A DNA stretch of 10,931 nt from Sphingomonadales bacterium UBA6171 (GTDB taxonomy: Bacteria > Pseudomonadota > Alphaproteobacteria > Sphingomonadales > Sphingomonadaceae), in the NCBI GenBank assembly GCA_002422985.1, contig DITZ01000029.1, forward strand, positions 1,168 through 12,098, written 5' to 3'. The notes below the pieces were generated by a model, which saw only the letters and a list, made by a program, of their open reading frames with translations, searched no databases and had not been told where the DNA came from. Of this stretch, positions 1-7,554 are shown piece after piece. A program made the translations under genes and the position numbers. How positions within the stretch are numbered: position 1 is the stretch's first letter; each line of letters starts with the position of its first letter.

Positions 1-1418
1 TTTTCGCCGCCGCGAATGATGATGTCCTTCTTGCGGTCCACGATGAAAAGATAGCCGTCCTCGTCAAACCTGCCGAGATCGCCGCTGCGGAACCAGCCGT
101 CCGGCGTGAAGGCGGCGGCGGTCGCATCGGGCTTGTTCCAATAGCCGCGCACATTGGCGGCGGCACGGATGCACACCTCGCCCACTTCGCCCTGCGGCAG
201 CGGCGCACCATCGTCACCGGCCACCATGATTTCCACCATGGGTCGCGATGGCCGGCCGGTGGAGGCGGGTTTCAGCCGGTAATTATCCTTCACATTGCCG
301 GCACCCACGCCATTGGTTTCCGTAAGGCCATAGCCGATGGCGGGATATTTGCCGGGAAAGGCCTGCATCAGCCGCGCCACATGGTCGGCCGGGCGGGGCG
401 CGCCGCCAGCGGCGATGTCGATGAGGGTGGAGAGGTCGTAGCGGTCCCGATCCGGGTGCTGCATCAGTTCGAGGCTCATGGTGGGCACGCCGACGAAATA
501 GGTGCAGCGTTCCGTCTCCATCAGCCGCAGCGCCTCGCCGGCGTCCCAGCGGTGCATGATGACGAGCTTGCGGCCGATGGCGAAGGAGACGAGCAGCACC
601 GGCACCAGGCCGGTGATGTGGAACAGCGGCACGTTCAGCAGCATCACCTGCTGTGCCGGCAGCGTCACGCCGGATTTCGCGGCAAGCTGCAACATGCCCA
701 GCCCCTGCACCAGATAGGTGAGCGTGCCCGACACGATGCCGCGATGGGTGCTGACCGCGCCCTTGGGAGCGCCGGTTGAGCCCGATGTATACATGATGGT
801 CGCATCATCTTCGGGGTAGATCGGCGGCATATACCAGGGCTTGTCCGCGGCTTCGCCGAGCGCATCCTCCAGCAGCACGGCACCCAACTGGGCGCTGACG
901 GCATGGCTGGTGCGGACGGCGACAAGGGCGATGGAGAGACCGGGGATTTCCTTCACCCGGCGCAGCCGTTCTTCATCGACAAAGGCCAGCCGCGTGCCGG
1001 AATCGGCGAGGCCATAGGCCAGCTCCTCCGCCTTCCACCAGGCGTTCATAGGGACGACGATGGCACCCACCATGATGGCACCGATGAAGAGGGCGGCCCA
1101 TTCGGGATAGTTGCGCATGGCGATCGCCACACGATCCCCCTTGGCGATGCCGAAGCGGGATTGCAGCATGGCCGCGACCTTGCCCGCCTGCTTCTCTATG
1201 TCGGCGAAGGTGAAGCGTTCGTCATTATAGACGATGAACTCCTTGCCGGCATGCGCCGGCAGGAACATGGCGAGCAGCTCGCGCAATGATGGCGGGGCAT
1301 GTTCGAACACCGGTAATTCCACGCCGCGGATGGTGGCGCGGCTCATGGCAAGCTGGCTGCCCGGCGCAATGATGGCATCTACGGCGGCATCCAGCGCCTT
1401 GTCGGTTTCGGTCAGCAT
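1..1418 (-). CDS. AMP-forming acyl-CoA synthetase (fatty-acid--CoA ligase family), C-terminus cut by window edge
   Basis: Member of the ANL adenylate-forming superfamily, which activates a carboxylic acid with ATP and joins it to CoA. 472 codons are visible from the ATG at 1418. The P-loop motif TSGSTGAPKG lies at residues 211-220, GYGLTET at 362-368, then a WFRSGD motif and the hinge region IVDRKKDIIIRGGE running into the window edge. The mobile C-terminal subdomain with the A10 lysine lies beyond position 1, so its integrity cannot be judged. The start is supported by GGAG (1424-1427) 5 nt upstream of ATG. It lies 67 bp downstream of the acyl-CoA dehydrogenase pair on the same strand, probably in the same operon, so it likely supplies their CoA thioester substrate. 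Substrate chain type cannot be read from sequence; aliphatic, aromatic or steroid side-chain acids are all possible. Confidence 0.93.
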   Translation of the reverse strand, partial: MLTETDKALDAAVDAIIAPGSQLAMSRATIRGVELPVFEHAPPSLRELLAMFLPAHAGKEFIVYNDERFTFADIEKQAGKVAAMLQSRFGIAKGDRVAIAMRNYPEWAALFIGAIMVGAIVVPMNAWWKAEELAYGLADSGTRLAFVDEERLRRVKEIPGLSIALVAVRTSHAVSAQLGAVLLEDALGEAADKPWYMPPIYPEDDATIMYTSGSTGAPKGAVSTHRGIVSGTLTYLVQGLGMLQLAAKSGVTLPAQQVMLLNVPLFHITGLVPVLLVSFAIGRKLVIMHRWDAGEALRLMETERCTYFVGVPTMSLELMQHPDRDRYDLSTLIDIAAGGAPRPADHVARLMQAFPGKYPAIGYGLTETNGVGAGNVKDNYRLKPASTGRPSRPMVEIMVAGDDGAPLPQGEVGEVCIRAAANVRGYWNKPDATAAAFTPDGWFRSGDLGRFDEDGYLFIVDRKKDIIIRGGE

Positions 1419-1485
1419 TATCTCTCCCAGTCGTCCGTTTTTCCGTCGATCCGTCTGGCGCAGGATAGCGCCGTTGCACTTCGCT

Positions 1486-2625
1486 TCAATAGCGCATCAT
1501 TCGGGCCATCCGGTCGCCGTGGAAGGCGCTGTCGCCGAAGGTTTCGCCCGCCGCGCGGGCGCGCTTCATGTAAAAGCCGATGTCGAATTCGTCGGTCATG
1601 CCGATGCCGCCGTGCATCTGCACCGCTTCGTTGGTGGCGAGTTTGGCGACGTCGCCGGCCTTGGCCTTGGCGAGGCTGACATAGAAAGCGGCGCGATCAC
1701 TGCCTTCATCCAGTGCGGTCAAGGCCTTCAGCGTGGCGGAACGCGCCAGCTCCACCTCGCAGAACAGATGGGCGGCGCGGTGTTGCAGCGCCTGAAAGCT
1801 GCCGATCTTCCGGCCGAACTGCTCGCGGCTCCTGAGATAATCGACCGTGCTGTCAAAGCTTTGCGCCGACACGCCCAGCATTTCGGCGGCAAGGCAGGCG
1901 CGGCCGGCATCGAGCGCGGCCTCCAGAATGGCATGGCCTTCACCGGGCGCGCCAAGCATGTCGGCACCGTCCACCTGCACATCGTCAAAAGTGATGGCGG
2001 CGACATTGCGGCTGTCCACCATCCGCCGGCGTTCGATGCTGACGCCGGCGGCGTTCGGATCCACCAGGAACAGGGTGATGCCATCGGTGTCGCCGGCCTC
2101 GCCCGATGTGCGGGCCGACACGATCAGCCGGTCTGCGACATGGCCGTCGAGCACGAAGCGCTTGGCGCCCGTCAGGCGGAAGCCGTTGCCCGAAGCCTCG
2201 GCGCGCGTTTCGACATGGGCCGGTGCGTGGCGCGGGCGCTCGTCTGCGGCCAAAGCGACGATGCGGCTGGCGGCGGCCATCTGCGGCAGCAGTGCGGCCT
2301 TTTGTTCGGGGCTGCCGCCGCGCGTGATGGCGGTGGCCGCCACGATGGCGGAGGAGAGAAAGGGCGAGAGCGAGAGGTTGCGGCCGATGGCTTCCTGTAT
2401 CAGCCCGGCGGCAACCATGCCGAGGCCGGTGCCGCCATGGCTTTCGGGGATGGCAACGCCCGTAAAGCCCATGTCGGCCATTTTCGCCCACAGCGCGCGG
2501 TCGAACCCGTCGGCGCTGTTGCTGTCGCGCAATTTGCGCAACTGCGCGACGGGGGCATGTTCGGCGAAGAAACCATCGGCGGAATCCTTCACCATCCGCT
2601 GTTCATCATTCAGGACCAATGCCAT
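1486..2625 (-). CDS. Acyl-CoA dehydrogenase family protein, probable non-catalytic partner subunit
   Basis: 379 aa, full length for an acyl-CoA dehydrogenase (FAD flavoprotein that introduces an alpha,beta double bond in acyl-CoA). The ACAD C-terminal fold is clear: SREQFGRKIGSFQ around residues 266-278 and QMHGGIGMT at 336-344. The FAD-contacting part is therefore kept. However, the helix-G position that carries the catalytic Glu in isovaleryl-CoA dehydrogenase and FadE26-type enzymes is Gly241 (context DAGRACLAAEMLG), and the C-terminal EGT-type motif is replaced by FGDSAFHGDRM (363-373). This resembles the non-catalytic subunits of heteromeric FadE26/27 and FadE28/29 (ChsE) pairs. The start is ATG 2625, 4 nt after the upstream stop, with GGGAG at 2635-2639 (9-nt spacing). 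The reading frame stays open to 2748, but that would overlap the preceding gene heavily. Whether it is inactive alone is inferred. Confidence 0.93.
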   Translation of the reverse strand: MALVLNDEQRMVKDSADGFFAEHAPVAQLRKLRDSNSADGFDRALWAKMADMGFTGVAIPESHGGTGLGMVAAGLIQEAIGRNLSLSPFLSSAIVAATAITRGGSPEQKAALLPQMAAASRIVALAADERPRHAPAHVETRAEASGNGFRLTGAKRFVLDGHVADRLIVSARTSGEAGDTDGITLFLVDPNAAGVSIERRRMVDSRNVAAITFDDVQVDGADMLGAPGEGHAILEAALDAGRACLAAEMLGVSAQSFDSTVDYLRSREQFGRKIGSFQALQHRAAHLFCEVELARSATLKALTALDEGSDRAAFYVSLAKAKAGDVAKLATNEAVQMHGGIGMTDEFDIGFYMKRARAAGETFGDSAFHGDRMARMMRY

Positions 2626-2629
2626 GATC

Positions 2630-3823
2630 TCAGGCTCCCGGAAGCTGGAGGACGCGCTTGGCGATGATGTTGAGCTGCACTTCCGACGTGCCGCCCTCGA
2701 TGCTGTTGGCGCGGGACCGGAGCCAGCTTTTCGCCATGTCGCCATCATGGCTGTCCGGCCCCTCCCACATCAGGCTGTCGCTGCCGGCGAAGCTCATCAG
2801 CAGTTCCTGCCGCTCCTTGTTCAGCTCCGTGCCATAATATTTCAGCATGGAGGAGAGCGCGCCCACGCCCTGCCCGGCCCTGGCTTCGTCCTTCACCCGC
2901 TCCAGGGTCAGCGCAAAGGCGAGCGCGTTCATTTCATGGCGGGCAATATCGGCGCGCAGCAGGCTGTCGTTCAGCCTGCCCTCGCTGTCGGTGCCGATGG
3001 CCGTTTTCGCCAGCTGGTGCATGGAATCCCGGCCGGCAGAGGCCATGTCCATGCCGCCGATCATCTCGCGCTCGTGGGTGAGCAGATATTTGGCGATGTC
3101 CCAGCCCTTGCCCGGCGCGCCGACAAGATTCTCCTGCGGAACCCGCACATTGTCGAAGAAGGTCTGGCAGAAGGGACTGTAGCCGGAGATCAGCCTGATC
3201 GGGCTGGTGGAGACGCCGGGGCTGGCCATGTCGAACAGCAGGAAGCTGATGCCCAGATGCTTGGCCGCCGCCGGATCGGTGCGGACGAGGCAGAAAATCC
3301 AGTCCGCCTTGTCGGCATAGCTGGTCCAGACCTTTTCGCCGTTGACCAGAAAGCAGCCATCGGCCTGCAGGATGGCGGAGGTGCGCAGCGACGCGAGGTC
3401 GGAGCCGGCGCCCGGTTCGGAATAGCCCTGGCACCAGCGAATCTCGCCGCGCGCGATCTTGGGCAGATGGTCCAGCTTCTGCGCTTCATTGCCATATTTC
3501 AGCAGCGCCGGGCCCAGCATCCAGATGCCGAAGCTGGAGAGCGGCGGGCGGCAGCCGAGGCGGCGCATTTCCTGTTGCAGGATTTTATGCTCGTCGCGCG
3601 ACAGCCCGCCACCGCCATATATTTTCGGCCATTCGGGCACGGTCCAGCCCCGGTCGGCCATACGCTCCAGCCACAGGCGCTGATCGTCGGAGCTGAAGCG
3701 GGCCTTGCGGCCGCCCCAGCAGACATCGCGTTCCGATTCGACGGGCTGGCGCATCGCCGCCGGGCAGTTCGCCTCCAGCCATGCGGCCGTATCCCTGCGA
3801 AAACCCTCCAGTTCCTCGTCCAC
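2630..3823 (-). CDS. Acyl-CoA dehydrogenase, probable catalytic (large) subunit
   Basis: 397 aa from a GTG start. ACAD signature YSEPGAGSD lies at residues 134-142, followed by VNGEKVWTS, the substrate/FAD domain, and a C-terminus with IEGGTSEVQ (375-383) and NIIAKRVL typical of FadE17/26/29-like large subunits. The residue directly before GTSE is Gly, so the MCAD-type Glu376 is absent in register; the candidate base is Glu251 in the helix-G motif THERE (249-253), as in isovaleryl-CoA dehydrogenase and ChsE4. Glu376 is an alternative. GTG at 3823 is chosen because GGGAG (3831-3835) stands 7 nt upstream and this gives normal family length; the ATG at 3886 would add an atypical 21-residue basic leader overlapping lgt. 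First gene of the minus-strand cluster and likely partner of the next dehydrogenase. Substrate unknown; the paired form suggests a bulky or branched acyl-CoA. Confidence 0.93.
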   Translation of the reverse strand: MDEELEGFRRDTAAWLEANCPAAMRQPVESERDVCWGGRKARFSSDDQRLWLERMADRGWTVPEWPKIYGGGGLSRDEHKILQQEMRRLGCRPPLSSFGIWMLGPALLKYGNEAQKLDHLPKIARGEIRWCQGYSEPGAGSDLASLRTSAILQADGCFLVNGEKVWTSYADKADWIFCLVRTDPAAAKHLGISFLLFDMASPGVSTSPIRLISGYSPFCQTFFDNVRVPQENLVGAPGKGWDIAKYLLTHEREMIGGMDMASAGRDSMHQLAKTAIGTDSEGRLNDSLLRADIARHEMNALAFALTLERVKDEARAGQGVGALSSMLKYYGTELNKERQELLMSFAGSDSLMWEGPDSHDGDMAKSWLRSRANSIEGGTSEVQLNIIAKRVLQLPGA

Positions 3824-3826
3824 AGA

Positions 3827-3835
3827 CCCTCTCCC
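3827..3835 (-). promoter_or_regulatory. Purine-rich ribosome binding site fixing the GTG start of the large ACAD
   Basis: On the minus strand this reads GGGAGAGGG, 3 nt before GTG 3823 (7 nt if GGGAG at 3831-3835 is the pairing core). It favours the GTG start over the upstream in-frame ATG at 3886. Confidence 0.6.
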
Positions 3836-3841
3836 ACGGCT

Positions 3842-3855
3842 GGCGCACTTGCGCC
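3842..3855. promoter_or_regulatory. Perfect inverted repeat in the divergent intergenic region, candidate operator
   Basis: GGCGCA-CT-TGCGCC is a perfect 6-bp dyad with a 2-bp spacer. It lies in the only divergent spacer of the window (3824-3872, 49 bp), 18 bp upstream of the large ACAD GTG and 17 bp upstream of the lgt ATG. Operators of TetR- and GntR-type regulators of acyl-CoA genes are dyads of similar size, but a GC-rich dyad this short can arise by chance and no regulator gene is in the window. I could not place convincing -35/-10 boxes for either direction. Confidence 0.35.
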
Positions 3856-3872
3856 GTTCTCCACAGCCTTTA

Positions 3873-4709
3873 ATGAAACCAGACATGCCGTTGTTTCAGC
3901 CACCTGTCGAATGGGAGAGCCTGGGGTTTGATCCCGTAGCCCTCAGCCTCGGCCCCCTCGATTTCCGCTGGTACAGCCTTGCCTATATCCTTGGCATTTT
4001 AATCGGCTGGTTCCTGCTGATGCGGATGACGCGGCGGCCGGGCAGCCCGATGACCGCGGCGCATGTCGATGACCTTGTCACCTGGTGCACACTGGGCGTG
4101 ATAATGGGCGGGCGATTCGCCTATGTAATCTTCTATGATCCGGCGAAATTCCTGGGCGACCCGCTGGCGGTGTTCCGCCTGTGGGAGGGCGGCATGTCCT
4201 TCCATGGCGGGCTGCTGGGGGTAATCCTCGCCATCATGCTGTATGCGCGGGCCAAGGGGCTGTCGGCGCTCAGGATTCTCGATTATGTCGCGGTCGTCAC
4301 GCCGATCGGGCTGATGCTGGGGCGGCTGGCGAATTTCGTGAATGGGGAATTGTGGGGCCGGCCAACCGATGGCAGCTGGGGGATCATCTTCCCCGCCGCC
4401 GGGCCGGAACCGCGCCATCCCTCCACCCTCTATCAGGCGGCGCTGGAGGGGCTGCTGCTGCTGATCGTCCTGAACTTCCTGTTCTGGGCCAGCCGGGCGC
4501 GGCTCTATCCGGGGATGCTGGGCGGGCTGTTCATCCTGGGCTATGGCCTGTCGCGCTTTTTCGTGGAGTTTCTCCGCGCACCCGACGCGCAGCTGGGGCT
4601 GCTGGCCTTCGGGCTTTCCATGGGGCAGCTGCTGACGCTGCCGATGATCGCCTTTGGCCTGTGGCTGCTGGCCACGCTGGGGAAGCGCCCGCAAGCCGCT
4701 GAACGCTGA
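3873..4709 (+). CDS. lgt: Phosphatidylglycerol--prolipoprotein diacylglyceryl transferase
   Basis: Inner-membrane enzyme that transfers diacylglycerol from phosphatidylglycerol to the lipobox cysteine of prolipoproteins, the first step of lipoprotein maturation. 278 aa, with several hydrophobic membrane segments (for example around residues 35-50, 110-125 and 190-205). Lgt hallmarks are present: His111 in SFHGGLLG, Arg151/Asn154/Glu159 in GRLANFVNGELWGR, HPSTLYQ, and Tyr224/Arg228 in YGLSRFFVEFLR with the spacing of E. coli Tyr235/Arg239. ATG 3873 is taken; ATG 3885 is a possible alternative, and neither has a clear Shine-Dalgarno. The frame is open back to 3705, but that extension runs opposite the ACAD gene and does not look like Lgt. 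The stop overlaps the next start as TGATG, so the next gene is probably translationally coupled. Confidence 0.96.
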   Translation: MKPDMPLFQPPVEWESLGFDPVALSLGPLDFRWYSLAYILGILIGWFLLMRMTRRPGSPMTAAHVDDLVTWCTLGVIMGGRFAYVIFYDPAKFLGDPLAVFRLWEGGMSFHGGLLGVILAIMLYARAKGLSALRILDYVAVVTPIGLMLGRLANFVNGELWGRPTDGSWGIIFPAAGPEPRHPSTLYQAALEGLLLLIVLNFLFWASRARLYPGMLGGLFILGYGLSRFFVEFLRAPDAQLGLLAFGLSMGQLLTLPMIAFGLWLLATLGKRPQAAER

Positions 4710-5755
4710 TGCTGGCCAGCATAGCCAGGGCCATCGCCGACCATGGCCCGCTGCCGCTCGCCCGTGCGATGGCGATGGCGGCAGACCATTATTATGCCAC
4801 GCACGAGCCTTTCGGACCGGCGGGCGATTTCGTGACGGCACCGGAGATTTCGCAGATGTTCGGCGAGCTGATCGGCCTGTGGCTGGCGGACATCTGGCAG
4901 CGCGCCGGATCGCCGGACAGGGTGGCGCTGGTGGAGCTGGGACCGGGGCGCGGCACGCTGATGGCCGATGCGTTGCGCGCCATCGGCCGCGCGGCCCCTG
5001 GGCTGATGGCGGCGGCCGAACTGCATCTGGTGGAGCGGTCGGTGCGGCTGCGCGGCCTTCAGGCCGAGCGGCTGCCGGGGGCCGTCTGGCATGACGGCAC
5101 CGGCAGCCTGCCCGATGACCGGCCGATGCTGCTGGTGGCGAACGAATTTCTGGACGCGCAGCCATTGACGCAGTTCGAGCGCACCGCCGATGGCTGGGCG
5201 CTGCGCCGGGTGGGGGCGGGCGGCTGGGACAGCGATCTGTCCGCCAATGTGCGCTTCATTCCCGAAGCGATCCGCGATGCCCCGCCCGGCAGCGTGCATG
5301 AACGGAATTTCGCCGCCGAAGCGCTGGTGGCGGGCGTGGCCCGGCGGATCGGCGCGCAGGGCGGCGCGGCGCTGTTCATCGATTATGGCTATGGCGGCCC
5401 GGCTTTGGGCGACACATTGCAGGCCATCCGGCACGGGCAGTTCGCCGATGTGCTGCAAACGCTGGGCGAGGCGGATATTTCCGCCCATGTCGATTTCAGC
5501 GCCATGGCAGCAGCAGCGGCCCCGCATGCGCGGATATTCGGCCCCGTGGCGCAGGGCGGTTTCCTGGATGCCATCGGGCTGACGGCGCGCAGTACGGCGC
5601 TGAAAACACTGGCCTCCATCCCCGCGCGCGCCGAAATCGAGGCGGCGCGGGTGCGGCTGAGCGCGGTCGGCGCCATGGGGCGACTGTTTCAGGTGCTGGC
5701 GATCGCCGCGCAAGACTGGCCAGCACCGGCAGGATTCCCTACCCTGCCTGAATGA
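4709..5755 (+). CDS. Class I SAM-dependent methyltransferase, MidA/NDUFAF7 family (DUF185)
   Basis: 348 aa, normal family length. The family signature GDFVTAPEISQMFGE occupies residues 39-53. The SAM-binding glycine loop ELGPGRGT is at 76-83, NEFLDAQPL at 145-153, and IDYGYGG from about 224, followed by a DISAHVDF segment and a C-terminal GAMGRLFQVLAI. Mitochondrial NDUFAF7 methylates an arginine of the complex I subunit NDUFS2, and alphaproteobacteria are the bacterial relatives of mitochondria, so a protein-arginine methyltransferase acting on NuoD is a reasonable but untested inference. It starts inside the lgt stop codon (TGATG) and its own stop overlaps the start of the peptidase gene by 4 nt (ATGA). 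In the alphaproteobacterial genomes I recall, this gene commonly follows lgt, often with pgeF next; here pgeF is not present. Confidence 0.93.
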   Translation: MLASIARAIADHGPLPLARAMAMAADHYYATHEPFGPAGDFVTAPEISQMFGELIGLWLADIWQRAGSPDRVALVELGPGRGTLMADALRAIGRAAPGLMAAAELHLVERSVRLRGLQAERLPGAVWHDGTGSLPDDRPMLLVANEFLDAQPLTQFERTADGWALRRVGAGGWDSDLSANVRFIPEAIRDAPPGSVHERNFAAEALVAGVARRIGAQGGAALFIDYGYGGPALGDTLQAIRHGQFADVLQTLGEADISAHVDFSAMAAAAAPHARIFGPVAQGGFLDAIGLTARSTALKTLASIPARAEIEAARVRLSAVGAMGRLFQVLAIAAQDWPAPAGFPTLPE

Positions 5756-7554
5756 CCACCCATCGCGCCCGAATCGCCGCGCTGCGCGCGCAGCTTGCCC
5801 AACAGTCGCTCGACGGCTTCATCGTGCCGCTGACCGACGAGCATATGTCCGAATATGTCGGCACCTATGCCCGGCGGCTGGAATGGCTGACCGGCTTTGA
5901 AGGCAGCGCCGGATCGGCCGTTGTGCTGAGCGACCGGGCGGCGATGTTCACCGATGGCCGCTATACATTGCAGGTGCGGCAGCAGGTGGACGGCGGCATC
6001 TATGCCTTTCGCCCGGTGCCGGCGGAATCGCCCGCCAGCTGGCTGGCGGAGGAAGCCCCGGCCGGCGCACGCATCGGCTATGACCCCTGGCTTGCTACCC
6101 GCGCCTTTGTGCGTGGCGCGGCGGCGGCGCTGGCGGCCAGTGGCGGAACGCTGGTGGCCGTGCGCCAGAACCCCATCGACGCCATCTGGACCGACAAGCC
6201 CGCGCCGTCCACCGCACCGGCCGAAATGCTGGCGGATACATTCAGCGGCATGGCGGCCCGTGAAAAGCGCGCCGGGCTGGCGGCGGCGATGCGGGCGCAT
6301 GGCGCGGACTGGCTGATCCTGTCCGCGCTTGATTCCATCGCCTGGACCTTCAACATTCGCGGGGCCGATGTGCCGCGAACGCCGGTGGTGCGGGCCTTTG
6401 CGCTGGTGAAGGCGGATGGCAGCGCCACCCTCTTTACCGATCCCGCGAAGATCAGCGCCGAAGTGGCCGCGCATCTGGGGCCGGATGTGGGCGTGCGCCC
6501 CTATGGCGATTTCAGCGCGGCGCTGGAGACGCTGACCGGGGTGGTGATGCTGGACCCGGCCTGGTGCGTGGCGGCGATCTTCGATCATCTGGCAAAATCC
6601 GGCGCGACCATCGTGGAGGCGCCCGATCCGGCCGTCGCCCCCAAGGCCGCGAAAAATCGGGTGGAGCAGGACGGCATCCGCGCCGCGCATGTACGCGACG
6701 GGCTGGCGGTGTCGCGCTTCCTGCACAGCCTGGACGCCAATCCGCCCAAGGATGAGCTGGAAGCCGAGGCCCGGCTGGAAGGCTTCCGCCGCGAATCCAA
6801 CATGCTGAAGGATCTGAGCTTCGACAGTATTTCAGCCTTCGGCCCGAACGGCGCGGCGCCGCACTATCGCTCCACGCCGGAATCGAACGCGCCGTTCGCC
6901 GGCAACAGCCTCTATCTGATCGACAGCGGCGGGCAATATCCCGATGGCACCACCGACATCACCCGCACCGTCGCCTTTGGCACGCCATCGGCCGAAATGC
7001 GGGATCGCTTCACCCGCGTGCTGAAGGGGCATATCGCGCTCGCCACCGCCCGCTTCCCGCGCGGCACGCGGGGCGGGCAGCTCGACATATTGGCGCGGCA
7101 GTTCCTCTGGTCGGCCGGGCTGGATTATGCCCATGGCACCGGCCATGGCGTCGGCCATTATCTGGGCGTGCATGAAGGCCCGCAGCGCATCGCGGCGGCG
7201 GCTTCCGCGCCCGGCATCGAGGTGCCGCTGGTGCCCGGCATGCTGCTGTCGAACGAGCCGGGTTTCTACAAGGCCGGCGAATATGGCATCCGCATCGAAA
7301 ATCTGGTGATCGTGCAGGAGGATCGCCGGCCCGGCGACCTGGAGCCCATGCTGGCCTTCGAAACCGTGACGCTGGCGCCGATTGATCTGCGGCTGGTGGA
7401 GCCGGCGCTGATGACGGCGCCGGAAATCGCCTGGCTGGACGCCTATCACGCCCGTGTGCGCGATGCCCATGCGCCGCATCTGGAAGGCGCAGCGCTGGCC
7501 TGGCTGCTGGACGCCACCCGATCGCTTGCCAATCGGCACAAGGCCGCCGCTTGA
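5752..7554 (+). CDS. pepP: Xaa-Pro aminopeptidase (aminopeptidase P, M24B), long form
   Basis: 600 aa metallopeptidase that removes an N-terminal residue preceding proline, probably cytoplasmic (no signal peptide seen). The layout fits the long, XPNPEP1-like form: creatinase-type domain I (about 8-130), a second N-terminal domain (about 150-300), the pita-bread M24 catalytic domain (about 310-530) and the M24 C-terminal extension (about 535-600). The five metal ligands are visible: Asp391 and Asp402 (IDSGGQYPDGTTDITR), His465 (HGTGHGVGH), Glu502 (SNEPGFY) and Glu516 (IRIENLV). The proton-shuttle histidines are His371 and His474. Spacings (371-391, 391-402, 465-474, 502-516) match human XPNPEP1 as I recall it, so the enzyme should be active. 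The start is in a 4-nt ATGA overlap with the methyltransferase gene. The gene symbol is by function; the family is more like APP1 than E. coli PepP. Confidence 0.95.
   Translation: MTTHRARIAALRAQLAQQSLDGFIVPLTDEHMSEYVGTYARRLEWLTGFEGSAGSAVVLSDRAAMFTDGRYTLQVRQQVDGGIYAFRPVPAESPASWLAEEAPAGARIGYDPWLATRAFVRGAAAALAASGGTLVAVRQNPIDAIWTDKPAPSTAPAEMLADTFSGMAAREKRAGLAAAMRAHGADWLILSALDSIAWTFNIRGADVPRTPVVRAFALVKADGSATLFTDPAKISAEVAAHLGPDVGVRPYGDFSAALETLTGVVMLDPAWCVAAIFDHLAKSGATIVEAPDPAVAPKAAKNRVEQDGIRAAHVRDGLAVSRFLHSLDANPPKDELEAEARLEGFRRESNMLKDLSFDSISAFGPNGAAPHYRSTPESNAPFAGNSLYLIDSGGQYPDGTTDITRTVAFGTPSAEMRDRFTRVLKGHIALATARFPRGTRGGQLDILARQFLWSAGLDYAHGTGHGVGHYLGVHEGPQRIAAAASAPGIEVPLVPGMLLSNEPGFYKAGEYGIRIENLVIVQEDRRPGDLEPMLAFETVTLAPIDLRLVEPALMTAPEIAWLDAYHARVRDAHAPHLEGAALAWLLDATRSLANRHKAAA

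Noticed and set aside
1244..1261. Perfect palindromic stretch TGCCGGC-ATGC-GCCGGCA
   Set aside because: It is inside the ligase coding region (LPAHAGKE) and built from GCCGGC, which is common by chance in DNA this GC-rich.
1234..2667. Plus-strand open frame of 477 codons
   Set aside because: It lies antisense to the ligase and second dehydrogenase, which have clear family motifs; its product is low-complexity Ala/Gly/His/Arg and matches nothing I recognise. Typical shadow in GC-rich DNA.
2626..2748. N-terminal extension of the second dehydrogenase
   Set aside because: It would overlap about 119 bp of the upstream gene; ATG 2625 has a Shine-Dalgarno and gives the usual family length.
3705..3872. 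N-terminal extension of lgt to the first in-frame ATG
   Set aside because: It would add 56 Ser/Arg/Pro-rich residues unlike Lgt and overlap the 5' end of the divergent dehydrogenase gene.
3850..3874. Promoter for lgt from TTGCGC and TTTAAT
   Set aside because: The spacing is only 13 bp and the second element overlaps the start codon, so it does not fit a sigma-70 promoter.
1847..3931. Plus-strand open frame of 694 codons across both dehydrogenases
   Set aside because: Antisense shadow of two well-supported genes, with no domain-like motifs and an unnatural composition.
3999..5165. Minus-strand open frame of 388 codons over lgt and the methyltransferase
   Set aside because: Pro/Arg/Gln-rich shadow with no motifs; the plus strand carries two real genes.
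5689..6726. Minus-strand open frame of 345 codons over pepP
   Set aside because: Shadow of the M24 peptidase gene, whose catalytic residues are all in place on the plus strand.
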